In this document: piece after piece, positions 29,821-38,479 of the stretch
Layout: each line of letters starts with the position of its first letter
Position numbering within the stretch: the stretch's first letter is position 1
DNA from: Desulfobulbus elongatus DSM 2908
Lineage (GTDB): Bacteria > Desulfobacterota > Desulfobulbia > Desulfobulbales > Desulfobulbaceae
Reading direction: 5' to 3'
Assembly: GCF_000621145.1 (NCBI RefSeq)
Contig: NZ_JHZB01000010.1
Coordinates: 55,371-119,370, forward strand
DNA length: 64,000 bases
Translations under genes and position numbers: made by a program
The notes under the pieces: model-generated
What the model saw: the letters and a program-made list of their open reading frames with translations, nothing else
Told to the model about the DNA's origin: nothing
The model's database searches: none

Positions 29821-31665
29821 TTATTCCGTCTTTCCCTGCCGGAGCCGCTCCAGTTCGTCCCAGCGCTCGTAGAGCTGCTCGGTGCGCGTCTGCACTTCCT
29901 GCTGTTCCTGCCAGTAGCGCTGCAATCGGCCCGGATCGGCCGCCACTTCCGGATCGGCCATCAGGGCTTCGAGTTCAGCCAGCCGGGCCTCGGCAGCCAG
30001 GATGTTCTCCTCCATCCGGTCGTATTCGCGCTGATCCATGTAGGAGAGCTTGCCCGGCCTGGGTTTCGCCGCCGGTTTTTCCCTGACCGGGGCCGGTGAG
30101 CTCGCCTCTTCTTCGCGGTCCCGTTCCTGGAGCATGGCCAGCCACTGGTCGTAGTCGGCGAAATACTCGGCCCGGCCGGCGCCGTCGAAGCCGAGCACCA
30201 GGTTGCAGACCCGGTCGAGGAGGAAGCGGTCGTGGGTGACCAGCACCAGGGCGCCGGGAAACTCGCACAAGCTCTCCTCCAGGACATCGAGCGAGGGGAT
30301 GTCGAGGTCGTTGGTCGGTTCGTCCAGCAGGAGGACGTCCGCCGGCCGGAGCATCAGCCGGGCGATGAGAATGCGGGCCTGTTCGCCGCCGGAGAGCCGG
30401 TAGACCGGGGTTTCCAGTTGGTCGGTCCGGAAGAGGAAGCGCTTGGCCCAGGTGACCACGTGCAGAGACTGGCCCTGGTAGAGGACGCTGTCGCCCTCCG
30501 GGGCAAGGGCGCGGCGCAGGGTGGCGTCGGGATCGAGCGCCTGGCGGCGCTGGTCGAAGCTGACGATGCGCAGGCCGTCGGCAAGGACGATGGTGCCGGC
30601 ATCCGGCTTGAGGCCGCTGTGGCCTTCGGCGGAGGCGAGGATGCGCATCAGGGTCGACTTGCCGCTGCCGTTGCGGCCCAGCAGGCCGAGGCGCAGGCCC
30701 GGCGTCAGGCTGAGGTCGAGGCCCGAGAACAGCGTCCGGCCGCTGAAGCCTTTTTCCAGGCCGGTGGCGGTGAGCAGTTTTTTGGTTTTGCGGCCGGTGG
30801 CGTCGAAGGCGATGCCCACCTGGCCCAACGAGCGGTTCCGGCTGCGGATCTCGCCCAGTTCGTCCTGGAGACGGCCCGCCTCCTCGATCCGGTAACGGGC
30901 CTTGGTGGTGCGGGCCTTGGGGCCGCGACGCAGCCATTCGGTCTCGCGGCGCACCTTGTTGGCCAGCCGTTCTTCCAGGTCCTGCCGCTGAAGCAGATAG
31001 TCGGCCTTCTTTTCGAGGAAATCGGCGTAGCCGCCGCGCACCTGGAATGAACCTTCGGGGTAGACCGGGGCCAGTTCGATCACCCGGTTGACCGTGTTTT
31101 CGAGGAAGCGCCGGTCATGGCTGACCATGAGCACCGCAGCCGGGCTTTCGGGCAGGGTGGCGCCGAGCAGGCGTTCGAGCCAGAGAATGCCCTCGATGTC
31201 CAGGTGGTTGGTGGGTTCGTCCATAACCAGGACATCGGGCCGGCCGACCAGGGCCCGGCAGACGGCCAGCCGCTTGCGCCAGCCGCCGGAAAGCAGGCGG
31301 ACCGGTTGCTGTGGGTCGGGGAAACGGGCGCGGCTGAGCAGGGCGTGCACCCGGTTGTACTGCTCGGCCTCGTCGAGTCCCAGCCCCTGGCAGGCGGCAT
31401 AGAGGTTGTCGGCGCAGTTGGCCTCCTCGGCGAACACGTCTTCCTGGGGCAGGTAGCCGATGCGGAGCAGCTTCTGGACAAAGACGGTGCCGCTGTCGGG
31501 TTGTTCCAGGCCGCAGAGGATCTTGAGCAGGGTCGATTTGCCCGAACCGTTGGGGCCGATCAGGCCAACGGTGTCGCCGGCGTTGATGACCAGGGTGACC
31601 CCGGAAAACAGTTCCTGGGCGCCGAAGGCCTTGGCCAGTCCCTGGCCGCTGAGAAGGGCGCACAT
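29821..31665 (-). CDS. ABC-F family ATPase (Uup-like)
   Basis: A 614-residue cytosolic protein with two fused ABC ATPase domains and no membrane part. Domain 1 has GPNGSGKST and LSGGWRKRLAVCRAL with LVMDEPTNHLD. Domain 2 has GRNGSGKST and LSGGEQARILIARL with LLLDEPTNDLD. The linker between them is rich in basic residues, and a C-terminal coiled coil (about 520-610) is present, as in Uup-type proteins. ABC-F proteins act on the ribosome or related structures. It starts 37 bp downstream of pheA and is probably co-transcribed. Confidence 0.92.
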   Translation of the reverse strand: MCALLSGQGLAKAFGAQELFSGVTLVINAGDTVGLIGPNGSGKSTLLKILCGLEQPDSGTVFVQKLLRIGYLPQEDVFAEEANCADNLYAACQGLGLDEAEQYNRVHALLSRARFPDPQQPVRLLSGGWRKRLAVCRALVGRPDVLVMDEPTNHLDIEGILWLERLLGATLPESPAAVLMVSHDRRFLENTVNRVIELAPVYPEGSFQVRGGYADFLEKKADYLLQRQDLEERLANKVRRETEWLRRGPKARTTKARYRIEEAGRLQDELGEIRSRNRSLGQVGIAFDATGRKTKKLLTATGLEKGFSGRTLFSGLDLSLTPGLRLGLLGRNGSGKSTLMRILASAEGHSGLKPDAGTIVLADGLRIVSFDQRRQALDPDATLRRALAPEGDSVLYQGQSLHVVTWAKRFLFRTDQLETPVYRLSGGEQARILIARLMLRPADVLLLDEPTNDLDIPSLDVLEESLCEFPGALVLVTHDRFLLDRVCNLVLGFDGAGRAEYFADYDQWLAMLQERDREEEASSPAPVREKPAAKPRPGKLSYMDQREYDRMEENILAAEARLAELEALMADPEVAADPGRLQRYWQEQQEVQTRTEQLYERWDELERLRQGKTE

Positions 31666-31702
31666 GACGGTGGCGGGAGAATCGGCAGCCTTGATCGCGT
31701 TT

Positions 31703-32812
31703 TTAGTCGAGGCTGCCGTTCAAGTTGATGTCGTCGGCCCGCGGATAGGAGCCGAGCAGCTCGAAATAGGCGCAGATCTGGCGAAGGATGTTGCAGGCCT
31801 CGTGGATGACCGGGTCCTCGATGTGGCCGATCATGTCGAGGAAGAAGAGGTAGCTCCACTGCTTGTCCTTGGTCGGCCGGGATTCGATCTTGGCGAGGTC
31901 GATGTTTTTGGCGGACAGAATGGTCAGGATCTCGTTGAGCGCGCCGGGGCGGTTGATCAGGCCGATGAGGATCGAGGTCTTGTCGCGGCCGCTCTTCTTG
32001 GGCGACTTGCGGCCGATGACCAGAAAGCGGGTGGTGTTGCCCTGATAGTCCTCGATGCCCGGCACCACCACCTGGAGCCCGTAGGTGTTGATGGCCAGCG
32101 AACTGGCGATGGCGGCGACATTGGGGTTGTTGGCGGCCATCTGGGCGGCGGTGCCGGTGGAAAAGACATCCAGTGTGGGGATCTTGGGCAGATTTTTCCG
32201 CAGCCAGTTGCGGCATTGGGCCAGCGGCTGGGAGTGGGAGGCCACGGTCTGGATGTCCTCGATGTTGCCCGAACGGTTGACCAGGTTGTGGGTGATGGCC
32301 AACTGGATCTCGCCGCAGATCTTGACCTTGTACTTGAGGAAGGCGTCGAGCGAATAGGTGACCGCGCCTTCGATGGAATTCTCCACCGGGATGATGCCGT
32401 ACTGGACCCGCTCCTTCTCCACCTCCTCGAACACCTCGGCAATGGATTCCATGGGCAGGTACTCGGCGGTCTGGCCGAAATACTTGACTCCAGCCAGATG
32501 GGAAAAGGTGGCTTCCGGGCCGAGATAGGCCACCGAGGCCTTGCGCTGCGACAGGCGACAGGTGGTGATGATTTCGTGGAAGATCGAGCGGAGCGCCTTG
32601 TAGGGAAAGACGTCGTTGTTGCTTTCCCGCAGCCGCTCGTAGATCTCCAGTTCGCGCTGTGGGTCCCATTTGGCCCGGCTGGTTTCGCTTTTGAGCAGGC
32701 CGATGGTCTTGGCGCATTCGAGGCGCTCCTTGAGGAGTTCCAGAATGGTGTCGTCGATCTGGTCGATGCGCTGGCGCACCTGGGGAATGCTCGGTTTCGG
32801 TTCTTGATCCAT
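31703..32812 (-). CDS. pheA: Bifunctional chorismate mutase/prephenate dehydratase
   Basis: A 369-residue P-protein for phenylalanine synthesis. An AroQ-type chorismate mutase occupies the first about 90 residues (IDQIDDTILELLKERLECAK). It is followed by the dehydratase domain (YLGPEATFSHLAG, VASHSQPLAQCRNWL) and a C-terminal ACT domain with NRPGALNEIL and ESRPTKDKQWSY, the phenylalanine-binding elements for feedback control. The start at 32812 gives the normal N-terminus; the upstream extension of the frame is not family-like. Confidence 0.96.
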   Translation of the reverse strand: MDQEPKPSIPQVRQRIDQIDDTILELLKERLECAKTIGLLKSETSRAKWDPQRELEIYERLRESNNDVFPYKALRSIFHEIITTCRLSQRKASVAYLGPEATFSHLAGVKYFGQTAEYLPMESIAEVFEEVEKERVQYGIIPVENSIEGAVTYSLDAFLKYKVKICGEIQLAITHNLVNRSGNIEDIQTVASHSQPLAQCRNWLRKNLPKIPTLDVFSTGTAAQMAANNPNVAAIASSLAINTYGLQVVVPGIEDYQGNTTRFLVIGRKSPKKSGRDKTSILIGLINRPGALNEILTILSAKNIDLAKIESRPTKDKQWSYLFFLDMIGHIEDPVIHEACNILRQICAYFELLGSYPRADDINLNGSLD

Positions 32813-33150
32813 GATTCGGCGTGGTTGAAAAAAGCTCGGCTGGACTGGGGTCGGGCGGAAAACGCTCCCACCCCCTGCCTGATTAAGGCCGCCACTATAG
32901 CATTGTTCGTGGGTTATGGGAACCTTTAAGGATGGTCCGGTTTGTTTCGACTGCGGCGCCCGCAAGGGGCGACGGAAGGTTTCTTCATTGTTTTTAAGAA
33001 TTATTCGCTTGCGTTGACGGCGAGGATCGGGTACAGAGTCATATCCACATTTCCTGGCATGTTCCTTTTCTGCTATCCCACGTTTTCATCCCGAATCCTT
33101 CGATATCCGAAAAGTTCCTGCTAACTACCCCCCTTGCGGGAAGGAGAGGC
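32813..33150. other. Divergent intergenic region, pheA and RRM gene
   Basis: A 338-bp region between divergent genes, more AT-rich in its middle. It contains the pheA promoter candidate at 32894-32922 and a small CGCCC-GCAAG-GGGCG hairpin at 32957-32971. A TTGACG at about 33015 could be a -35 for the RRM gene, but no good -10 follows at the right distance. I see no coding content. Confidence 0.6.
32894..32922 (-). promoter_or_regulatory. Candidate pheA promoter
   Basis: Minus strand: -35 TTCCCA, 17-bp spacer, -10 TATAGT (5 of 6 consensus). Predicted leader is about 75 nt. No leader peptide or Phe-codon run was seen. Confidence 0.5.
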
Positions 33151-33417
33151 ATGAAACTTTTTGTCGGCAGTCTTCCTTACACTATCACCGAAGCGGAATT
33201 GTCCGACCTGTGCGGTGCCTTTGGCACGGTGGTCAGCGTGAAGCTGATCGTCGATCAGTTTACGGGGCGGCCCAAGGGATTCGCCTTCGTCGAAATGGCC
33301 AACAGGTCCGAAGGACACAAGGTGATGGACGGCCTGAACGGCAAGGAATACAACCATCGCAAGCTGGTCTGTAACGAAGCGAAACCGCCGGCCAAGAAAG
33401 GCCAGAGGCGCCGGTAG
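33151..33417 (+). CDS. RRM-type RNA-binding protein
   Basis: An 88-residue single RNA recognition motif protein. RNP2 is LFVGSL near the N-terminus, and RNP1 is KGFAFVEM at about residues 47-54. A basic tail (KKGQRRR) follows. Such small RRM proteins in bacteria are often cold-induced. The start is backed by GGGAAGGAGAGGC immediately upstream. It is the first of four same-strand genes that all look RNA-related. Confidence 0.95.
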   Translation: MKLFVGSLPYTITEAELSDLCGAFGTVVSVKLIVDQFTGRPKGFAFVEMANRSEGHKVMDGLNGKEYNHRKLVCNEAKPPAKKGQRRR

Positions 33418-33674
33418 ATTATTTTCGCAGACAATTTTCCCCACAGCCGACCCACGTGCGCATCGGACAACGGTTCGATGCGGCACTCCCAACCCAACCC
33501 ATCCGGTTCCGACTGTCCATCAACGCCACAATCCAGGAGCTGCGGCTTTCGATCGCAGCTTTTCATCAACATTTTCAGTAATCGGCCCCTGCTGCCGGCC
33601 GCCGACCCTGTCCCATGGGGGAAGGGGGCTTCTGCGGCCGGCTGTTGCAATTGCCGCCGATTACCGGAGCGCTC

Positions 33675-34955
33675 ATGAGTTTTAACCGTTTTTCTTTGCA
33701 TCCACACATTCTTCAGGCAATGCATCAATGCGGCTACACCGCACCAACCCCAATCCAGGAGCAAGCCATTCCCCCGATTCTCGGGCGGCGCGATCTCCTC
33801 GGTCTGGCGCAGACCGGCACCGGCAAGACAGCGGCCTTCGCCGTGCCGATGATCCACCATCTCCTGCAGACTCCCGCCAAGGGGGTGAGGGCGCTGATCC
33901 TTGCCCCGACCAGGGAACTGGCCGAGCAGATCAACGACTTTATCCGCACGATCATTGACAAAACCGGGCTGCGCTGCATCGCCGTGTACGGCGGGGTCAG
34001 CAAACAGAAGCAGATCGGCGGCCTCCGCAACGGAGCCGATATCGTGGTGGCCTGTCCGGGCCGTCTTCTCGACCTGCTCAACGACAAGGTGCTCGACCTC
34101 GGCCAGGTGGAAATCCTGGTTCTCGATGAGGCCGACCACATGTTCGACAAGGGGTTCCTGCCCGATATCCGCCGGATTCTGCGCCAATTGCCCAAACAGC
34201 GCCAATCCCTGGTTTTTTCCGCGACGATGCCGGCCGAGATCCGGCATCTCGCCGAGGATATGCTCCATGACCCGGTCACCGTACAGATCAATCCCACCCG
34301 TTCGGTGGACGGTATCACCCATCATCTCTATGCGGTCGAACAGGGACAGAAGACGTCGCTGCTCATGTCCCTGCTGCAGGAAGAGACGATGACCAGCACC
34401 CTGGTCTTCACCCGCACCAAGCACAGGGCCAAGAATCTGGCGCTGCAGTTGACCCGGTCGGGAGTCAAGGCCACCTCGCTGCAGGGCAACCTGTCGCAGA
34501 ACAAACGGCGGCAGGCCCTCGACGGCTTCAAAAGCGGAACGTTCAATGTCCTGGTGGCCACCGACATCGCCGCGCGCGGCATCGATGTCTCCGGGATCTC
34601 CCACGTCATCAACTACGATGTGCCGGATACCGCCGAGGCATATATCCATCGGACCGGCCGGACCGGCCGTGCCTCGCGCACCGGCGATGCCCTGACTTTT
34701 GCCACCGGCGAGGATGGGCGGATGATCCGGGCCATCGAGGGGGTGCTCGACAACAGAATGTGCCGGCACGGTCTTCCCGCTCTGCCTGCGGCCGCAACCC
34801 GGCCGCGGCTGCAGGAAACCGGTGAGGAGAAAAAACGGCCTGCAGCGGCTCGATCCCCCCGTCAGGGGAGAAAGGGCGGTGCCGAAAACGGACGTCCACA
34901 GCGCAAGTCCGGCACCGGCCTGAACGTTTTCGGGTTGAGCAGGCGTTCGGAATGA
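33675..34955 (+). CDS. DEAD-box RNA helicase (RhlE-like)
   Basis: A 426-residue ATP-dependent RNA helicase. In order: Q motif ([13 protein letters not shown]), motif I AQTGTGKT, Ia PTRELAEQ, motif II DEAD in [13 protein letters not shown], motif III FSATMP, motif [12 protein letters not shown] and motif [12 protein letters not shown]. The C-terminal tail after residue 365 is basic and Gly/Arg-rich. The ATG at 33675 has CGGAG 5 nt upstream. RhlE- and CsdA-type helicases help ribosome assembly and RNA unfolding in the cold, which fits the downstream cold-shock gene. Confidence 0.95.
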   Translation: MSFNRFSLHPHILQAMHQCGYTAPTPIQEQAIPPILGRRDLLGLAQTGTGKTAAFAVPMIHHLLQTPAKGVRALILAPTRELAEQINDFIRTIIDKTGLRCIAVYGGVSKQKQIGGLRNGADIVVACPGRLLDLLNDKVLDLGQVEILVLDEADHMFDKGFLPDIRRILRQLPKQRQSLVFSATMPAEIRHLAEDMLHDPVTVQINPTRSVDGITHHLYAVEQGQKTSLLMSLLQEETMTSTLVFTRTKHRAKNLALQLTRSGVKATSLQGNLSQNKRRQALDGFKSGTFNVLVATDIAARGIDVSGISHVINYDVPDTAEAYIHRTGRTGRASRTGDALTFATGEDGRMIRAIEGVLDNRMCRHGLPALPAAATRPRLQETGEEKKRPAAARSPRQGRKGGAENGRPQRKSGTGLNVFGLSRRSE

Positions 34956-34975
34956 TTGCAGGAACCATCGAAATG

Positions 34976-35024
34976 CCGTCCCGCCATAACGGGACGGGAG
35001 AACACCAGGCCCCAAGGGGGGGCC
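34976..35024 (+). promoter_or_regulatory. Two stable hairpins in the cold-shock gene leader
   Basis: Hairpin 1 has a perfect 8-bp stem, CCGTCCCG (34976-34983) with CGGGACGG (34990-34997). Hairpin 2 pairs GGCCCC (35008-35013) with GGGGCC (35019-35024). Neither is followed by a T tract, so a structured leader is likelier than a terminator. Confidence 0.5.
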
Positions 35025-35071
35025 GACCGCAAACCGTGCGCAGCGCGCACCACAGAAGAGGAGAAGGAACA

Positions 35072-35275
35072 ATGGCTGAAGGAACTGTAAAATGGTTTAA
35101 CGATTCTAAGGGGTTCGGCTTTATCGAGCAGGATGGCGGCAAGGATGTGTTTGTCCACCATTCCGCCATTCAGGCCGACGGATTCAAGTCGCTCCAGGAG
35201 GGGGAACGCGTGAGCTTCAATGTGGTCGACGGCGCCAAGGGGCCCGCCGCCGCCAACGTCGTGAAAAAACGATAA
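35072..35275 (+). CDS. Cold-shock protein, CspA family
   Basis: A 67-residue single-domain nucleic-acid chaperone. It has the RNP1-like KGFGFIEQ and RNP2-like VFVHHSAI motifs on the beta-barrel surface and starts [13 protein letters not shown]. The ATG is preceded by GGAGAAGGAACA. It comes 116 bp after the DEAD-box helicase on the same strand, and its leader holds two hairpins that could act as temperature- or translation-sensitive elements. Confidence 0.97.
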   Translation: MAEGTVKWFNDSKGFGFIEQDGGKDVFVHHSAIQADGFKSLQEGERVSFNVVDGAKGPAAANVVKKR

Positions 35276-35369
35276 GCGTGCCCTGCCACCTGATGAGAAC
35301 CCCCGTCCTCCGGGGCGGGGTGTGGAACAGCGGCACAATCTGTCAACCACCGCGTTGGGGAGCAGTGTG

Positions 35370-35519
35370 ATGAAGCGCACGAACTACAAGCAGGAAAAAA
35401 GGCTCAAGGAGCTGGAAAAGCAGAAAAAGAAGGAAGCCAAGAAAGAAAAGAAGATGCAGCGCGATAAGGTGCCGCAGACGGGCGAGGAGAACGTGGATTA
35501 TCAGGAGGAACCGGTCTGA
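35370..35519 (+). CDS. Small lysine-rich protein
   Basis: A 49-residue, highly charged protein with NYKQEKRLKELEKQKKKEAKKEKK in its first half (paraphrase: repeated K/E helix) and an acidic end (EENVDYQEEPV). No family recognised; it may bind RNA or ribosomes. The ATG at 35370 has GGGGAG about 8 nt upstream. The frame extends back to 35322. It follows the cold-shock gene by 94 bp and ends in a hairpin. Confidence 0.6.
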   Translation: MKRTNYKQEKRLKELEKQKKKEAKKEKKMQRDKVPQTGEENVDYQEEPV

Positions 35520-35526
35520 CCGGTTC
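35508..35526 (+). terminator. Terminator hairpin after the Lys-rich gene
   Basis: GAACCGG (35508-35514) pairs with CCGGTTC (35520-35526) across the stop codon, followed by TTCTTG. The T tract is imperfect. Confidence 0.5.
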
Positions 35527-35570
35527 TTCTTGCGTCCCGCTTGTTCTTGTCCTTCGTTTTTTCCCGTTGT

Positions 35571-36563
35571 TCAGGGAGAGAGTTGCGCCACCGCGGTGGC
35601 GAGATCGGCGCGGATTTCTTCCGCGGTTTCGTAAAAAACTTCGGCGCCCGCCGAAAAATGGAGCAGGATATTGTTGAGCGCCTCGGGAATGTAGGGGAAG
35701 AGCTTCTTCAGGTTGACCACCCTGTTGGGCACCAGGAGGGAGAAATCGCCGGGCGCGAGCGCATCGGCCACCGACGCCCCCAAGGCGGGATCGGCCAGAA
35801 TCTCGCGGAGATGATAGTCGCCCCGGCCGATCAGGTAGAGCAGGAGGTTGCCCAGCTCGAACAGATCGAGGGCAAACGGCTTTTCCGGCAGATAGAAATC
35901 GTAGTCGAAGTCGATCCAGTACAGTAGACCGGTGTCGCGGTGGGCGAAGACATGGTCCCGCCGGATATCGCCGTGGCGGAAGCCGTGGCGGTGCAGGAAG
36001 GCGATCCCCTCCAGGCAGCCGAGAAACCGGGTGAGAATATCCGGTAGTTCATTGAAAAAATACTCCCGGTGCGTGCTGCCGGTATGGATGACCTTGTCCA
36101 GCCGGTTGCCGGCCACCGGTACCAGGACCCGCACCAGATTGCCGGCCGCGTCCACCAGGGTTTCGCCCTGCATGAAGTTGGGGCGGCCCTGCACCAACTC
36201 CAGGATCCTGGCCTCCTTCTCGGGGCTGCGGTAGCAGGTGACCGCGAACCGCCCCAGCCGCATGTCGAACGTTTCCCTGAATTCCAGCTTGAGGATATAG
36301 TGGTCCATCGTGACCAGGTCCACCACCTTGGGGACCCATGGCTTGATCTGCTCGTCCACCCCGAACCGGCCCTCCTTGGTGTAGGAGGTGATCAGAAAAT
36401 ACCGGCCCTCCACGGCGATGACGTCGCCGTAGTCGATGGAGGTGAAGTCGGTGGTGTCGGTGTAGACCCGGGACGGCCGCCGCAGGCTGCGGGTGACCCT
36501 GTGCTCCCGAAGGGCATGGGCCGCCTCGTCCGGCAGGGCGGCGATACTCTGGTAGGGAATCAT
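35571..36563 (-). CDS. Protein-kinase-fold protein coupled to UspA
   Basis: A 330-residue protein whose C-terminal part has kinase-fold motifs. The catalytic-loop-like FRHGDIRRDHVF (about 200) has the Asp, but His stands where Asn is usual. The metal-loop-like WIDFDYDFY follows, as in APH/RIO-type and lipopolysaccharide kinases. An N-terminal domain of about 90 residues precedes a strand-rich ATP-lobe region (MDHYILKLEF). Its ATG overlaps the uspA stop as ATGA. A role in phosphorylating the Usp protein or a small molecule is inference. No membrane helices are seen. Confidence 0.72.
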   Translation of the reverse strand: MIPYQSIAALPDEAAHALREHRVTRSLRRPSRVYTDTTDFTSIDYGDVIAVEGRYFLITSYTKEGRFGVDEQIKPWVPKVVDLVTMDHYILKLEFRETFDMRLGRFAVTCYRSPEKEARILELVQGRPNFMQGETLVDAAGNLVRVLVPVAGNRLDKVIHTGSTHREYFFNELPDILTRFLGCLEGIAFLHRHGFRHGDIRRDHVFAHRDTGLLYWIDFDYDFYLPEKPFALDLFELGNLLLYLIGRGDYHLREILADPALGASVADALAPGDFSLLVPNRVVNLKKLFPYIPEALNNILLHFSAGAEVFYETAEEIRADLATAVAQLSP

Positions 36564-37018
36564 CAGCCGATCACCCAGACCGCGATGTCGCGGCCGTTGT
36601 GGATGAGGGCGTTGGAGATCGAGCCGAACAGGAATTCCTCGGCCTTGGAGATGCCCCGCTTGCCCACCACGATGGTGCCGTATCCCTTCTGGGTCTGGAG
36701 TTCGAGGATGGCGGCGCTGATCGATTGCTGACCGGCGATCCGGCAGCGGGTGGCGATGGCCTGCGGCGACACGCCGTGGGACTGGAGGATGGCGCCGGCT
36801 TTTTCGAACAAAGCCGTGGCCCGTTCTTCCTGCTCCCGTTTGTAGTCGTCCAGGGTGGCGCCGGATTGGTAGAAGCCGGGCGGCGGCTCGGGATAGATAT
36901 GGAGCAGGCAGAGACGGATGTCGCGCAGGTGGCCGGCGATGCTGCCGACATAGTCGACTGCGTTGAGGGAGCGAGGAGAATCGTCGATGGCGATGATGAT
37001 CCGTTTCCAGTCACTCAT
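36563..37018 (-). CDS. Universal stress protein UspA family
   Basis: A 151-residue single-domain Usp. It starts IIIAIDDSPRSLNAVDYV and ends with the ATP-binding pattern G-2x-G-9x-G-S in VVGKRGISKAEEFLFGS. It should therefore bind ATP, unlike UspA proper. The ATG at 37018 has a strong GAGGAGGT 5 nt upstream. It is coupled through ATGA to the kinase-fold gene. Confidence 0.93.
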   Translation of the reverse strand: MSDWKRIIIAIDDSPRSLNAVDYVGSIAGHLRDIRLCLLHIYPEPPPGFYQSGATLDDYKREQEERATALFEKAGAILQSHGVSPQAIATRCRIAGQQSISAAILELQTQKGYGTIVVGKRGISKAEEFLFGSISNALIHNGRDIAVWVIG

Positions 37019-37157
37019 GGGGCACCTCCTCACGGATACGGGGAACGCGGTCCCGGCTGTGGGATGCTTTTTTTTACCATAAGGTGGTTGGCGGCACGAG
37101 GCAAGTTTTTCGCCGGTGTCACGGACCGCTGAGGTGCGTTGGGGCCGTTTTTCGGTT

Positions 37158-37637
37158 TCATGCCCCGATCCCGCCGGCGGCACGGACGAAAAAGAGGTGC
37201 CAGGCCTCGGGAACGTCGACGATCGCCGCGCCGATGGTCTTGCCTCTCCAGCCGGTCCGTTGCCAGCGCGGTTCGATATGGAGGACCGGCAGGCCGGGAT
37301 CGTCGCTGGAAAACACGGTCAGGCGGCCGGCACTGTGGTAGAGTTGTTCGGGCAGATTGCGCAGGCAGATGCCGCAGGGGGAGATGTCGCCGATTTCGGC
37401 TGTGGCGCACAGGCAGCCATCGGTGACCCGGACGAGAGTGTTCTTGAGGGGGATGCGGCGATGGCGGCGTTTCTCCACCGGGACCGCAGCGGTGGACTGG
37501 GCGGTGTCGGCCGTCCGACCCGTCCGGGTGAGAAGCGAGCCGACGGAGCGCCGCCATTGCCGCCGCATCTCCCGCAGCAGCCGCCTGATCGGCGGTTCGG
37601 CGGAGAGGGAAAAGTCGTTGTCGGGGAAGGGTGCCAT
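37158..37637 (-). CDS. PilZ domain protein (cyclic di-GMP receptor)
   Basis: A 159-residue protein. A basic N-terminal region (about 15-60; RRLLREMRRQWRR) precedes a PilZ domain with the c-di-GMP contact motifs KRRHRRIPLKN (RxxxR) and IGDISPCGICL (D/NxSxxG). Both motifs are intact, so ligand binding is likely. The start could be 37637 or 37673 (12 more residues). It stands alone, divergent from rdgB. The HD-GYP protein at 0.4 kb is the other c-di-GMP component in the window. Confidence 0.85.
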   Translation of the reverse strand: MAPFPDNDFSLSAEPPIRRLLREMRRQWRRSVGSLLTRTGRTADTAQSTAAVPVEKRRHRRIPLKNTLVRVTDGCLCATAEIGDISPCGICLRNLPEQLYHSAGRLTVFSSDDPGLPVLHIEPRWQRTGWRGKTIGAAIVDVPEAWHLFFVRAAGGIGA

Positions 37638-37819
37638 TGTGTTGTTCCGGGGACCGGAGAATGATGCGGTCATGCCCTGAATGAAGGAATTGTTCCTATT
37701 ATAAAAAGAGAAGCGGCCAAGGCAAAGTAAAGAAATCCGTCGCGGCCGAAATGAAGGCGAGGCGGAAACATATGGCCGGAGGGCGGACCGACCGGCAACC
37801 AATCACAGGGATGATGACC

Positions 37820-38467
37820 ATGGCGGACACGATCGTACTGGCAACCGGCAACCGGCACAAGTTCGCGGAATTGAAAGAGGTACTCGGTGGCATTCCAATC
37901 GAGTTCCGAGGCCTGGTCGATTTCGCGCCCGCGCCCGAGGCGATCGAGGATGGCGCCACCTTTGCCGAGAATGCCTGCAAAAAGGCGGTGCATTACGCCC
38001 GCCTGTTCGGTCTGCCCTGTCTGGCCGACGATTCCGGCCTGGTGGTCGATGCGCTGGCCGGCCGGCCGGGGGTCCATTCGGCCAGATATGCCGGACCGGA
38101 CGCCACGGACCGGGCCAACTGCGACCTCCTGCTCCGGGAAATGGCCGGGGTCGGCAAGCGGACCGCCCGTTTTGTCTGCGTGCTCACCCTGGCGACCCCG
38201 AACGGCGCCAGCCTGTCCTGGGAGGGCCGGTGCGAAGGCGAAATCATTGCCGAACGGCGGGGGGAGCACGGATTCGGCTACGATCCCCTGTTCCTCATCC
38301 CGGAGCTGGACAAAACCCTGGCCGAGATCCCGCTGGAGGCAAAGGGGGCGTTCAGCCACCGGGGCAGGGCCCTGGCGCAATTCATCGACGAATTCGACCA
38401 AATACAAAAATGGCTGCGGCAGCAGCCGGCGGGTCCGGCCTCCCGGCGCGAGGGAACGGTGCCTTAG
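37820..38467 (+). CDS. rdgB: XTP/dITP diphosphatase (non-canonical purine NTP pyrophosphatase)
   Basis: A 215-residue HAM1/RdgB enzyme that removes ITP and XTP from the nucleotide pool. Motifs: the N-terminal LATGNRHKFAEL, the metal and catalytic residues in ATFAENACKKA and LADDSGLVVDAL, and the base-recognition region GEHGFGYDPLF with FSHRGRAL. Three in-frame ATGs lie close together (37811, 37814, 37820); the last fits the family N-terminus. It converges on the U32 gene with 12 bp between. Confidence 0.95.
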   Translation: MADTIVLATGNRHKFAELKEVLGGIPIEFRGLVDFAPAPEAIEDGATFAENACKKAVHYARLFGLPCLADDSGLVVDALAGRPGVHSARYAGPDATDRANCDLLLREMAGVGKRTARFVCVLTLATPNGASLSWEGRCEGEIIAERRGEHGFGYDPLFLIPELDKTLAEIPLEAKGAFSHRGRALAQFIDEFDQIQKWLRQQPAGPASRREGTVP

Positions 38468-38479
38468 AGCGCGGCCGGC

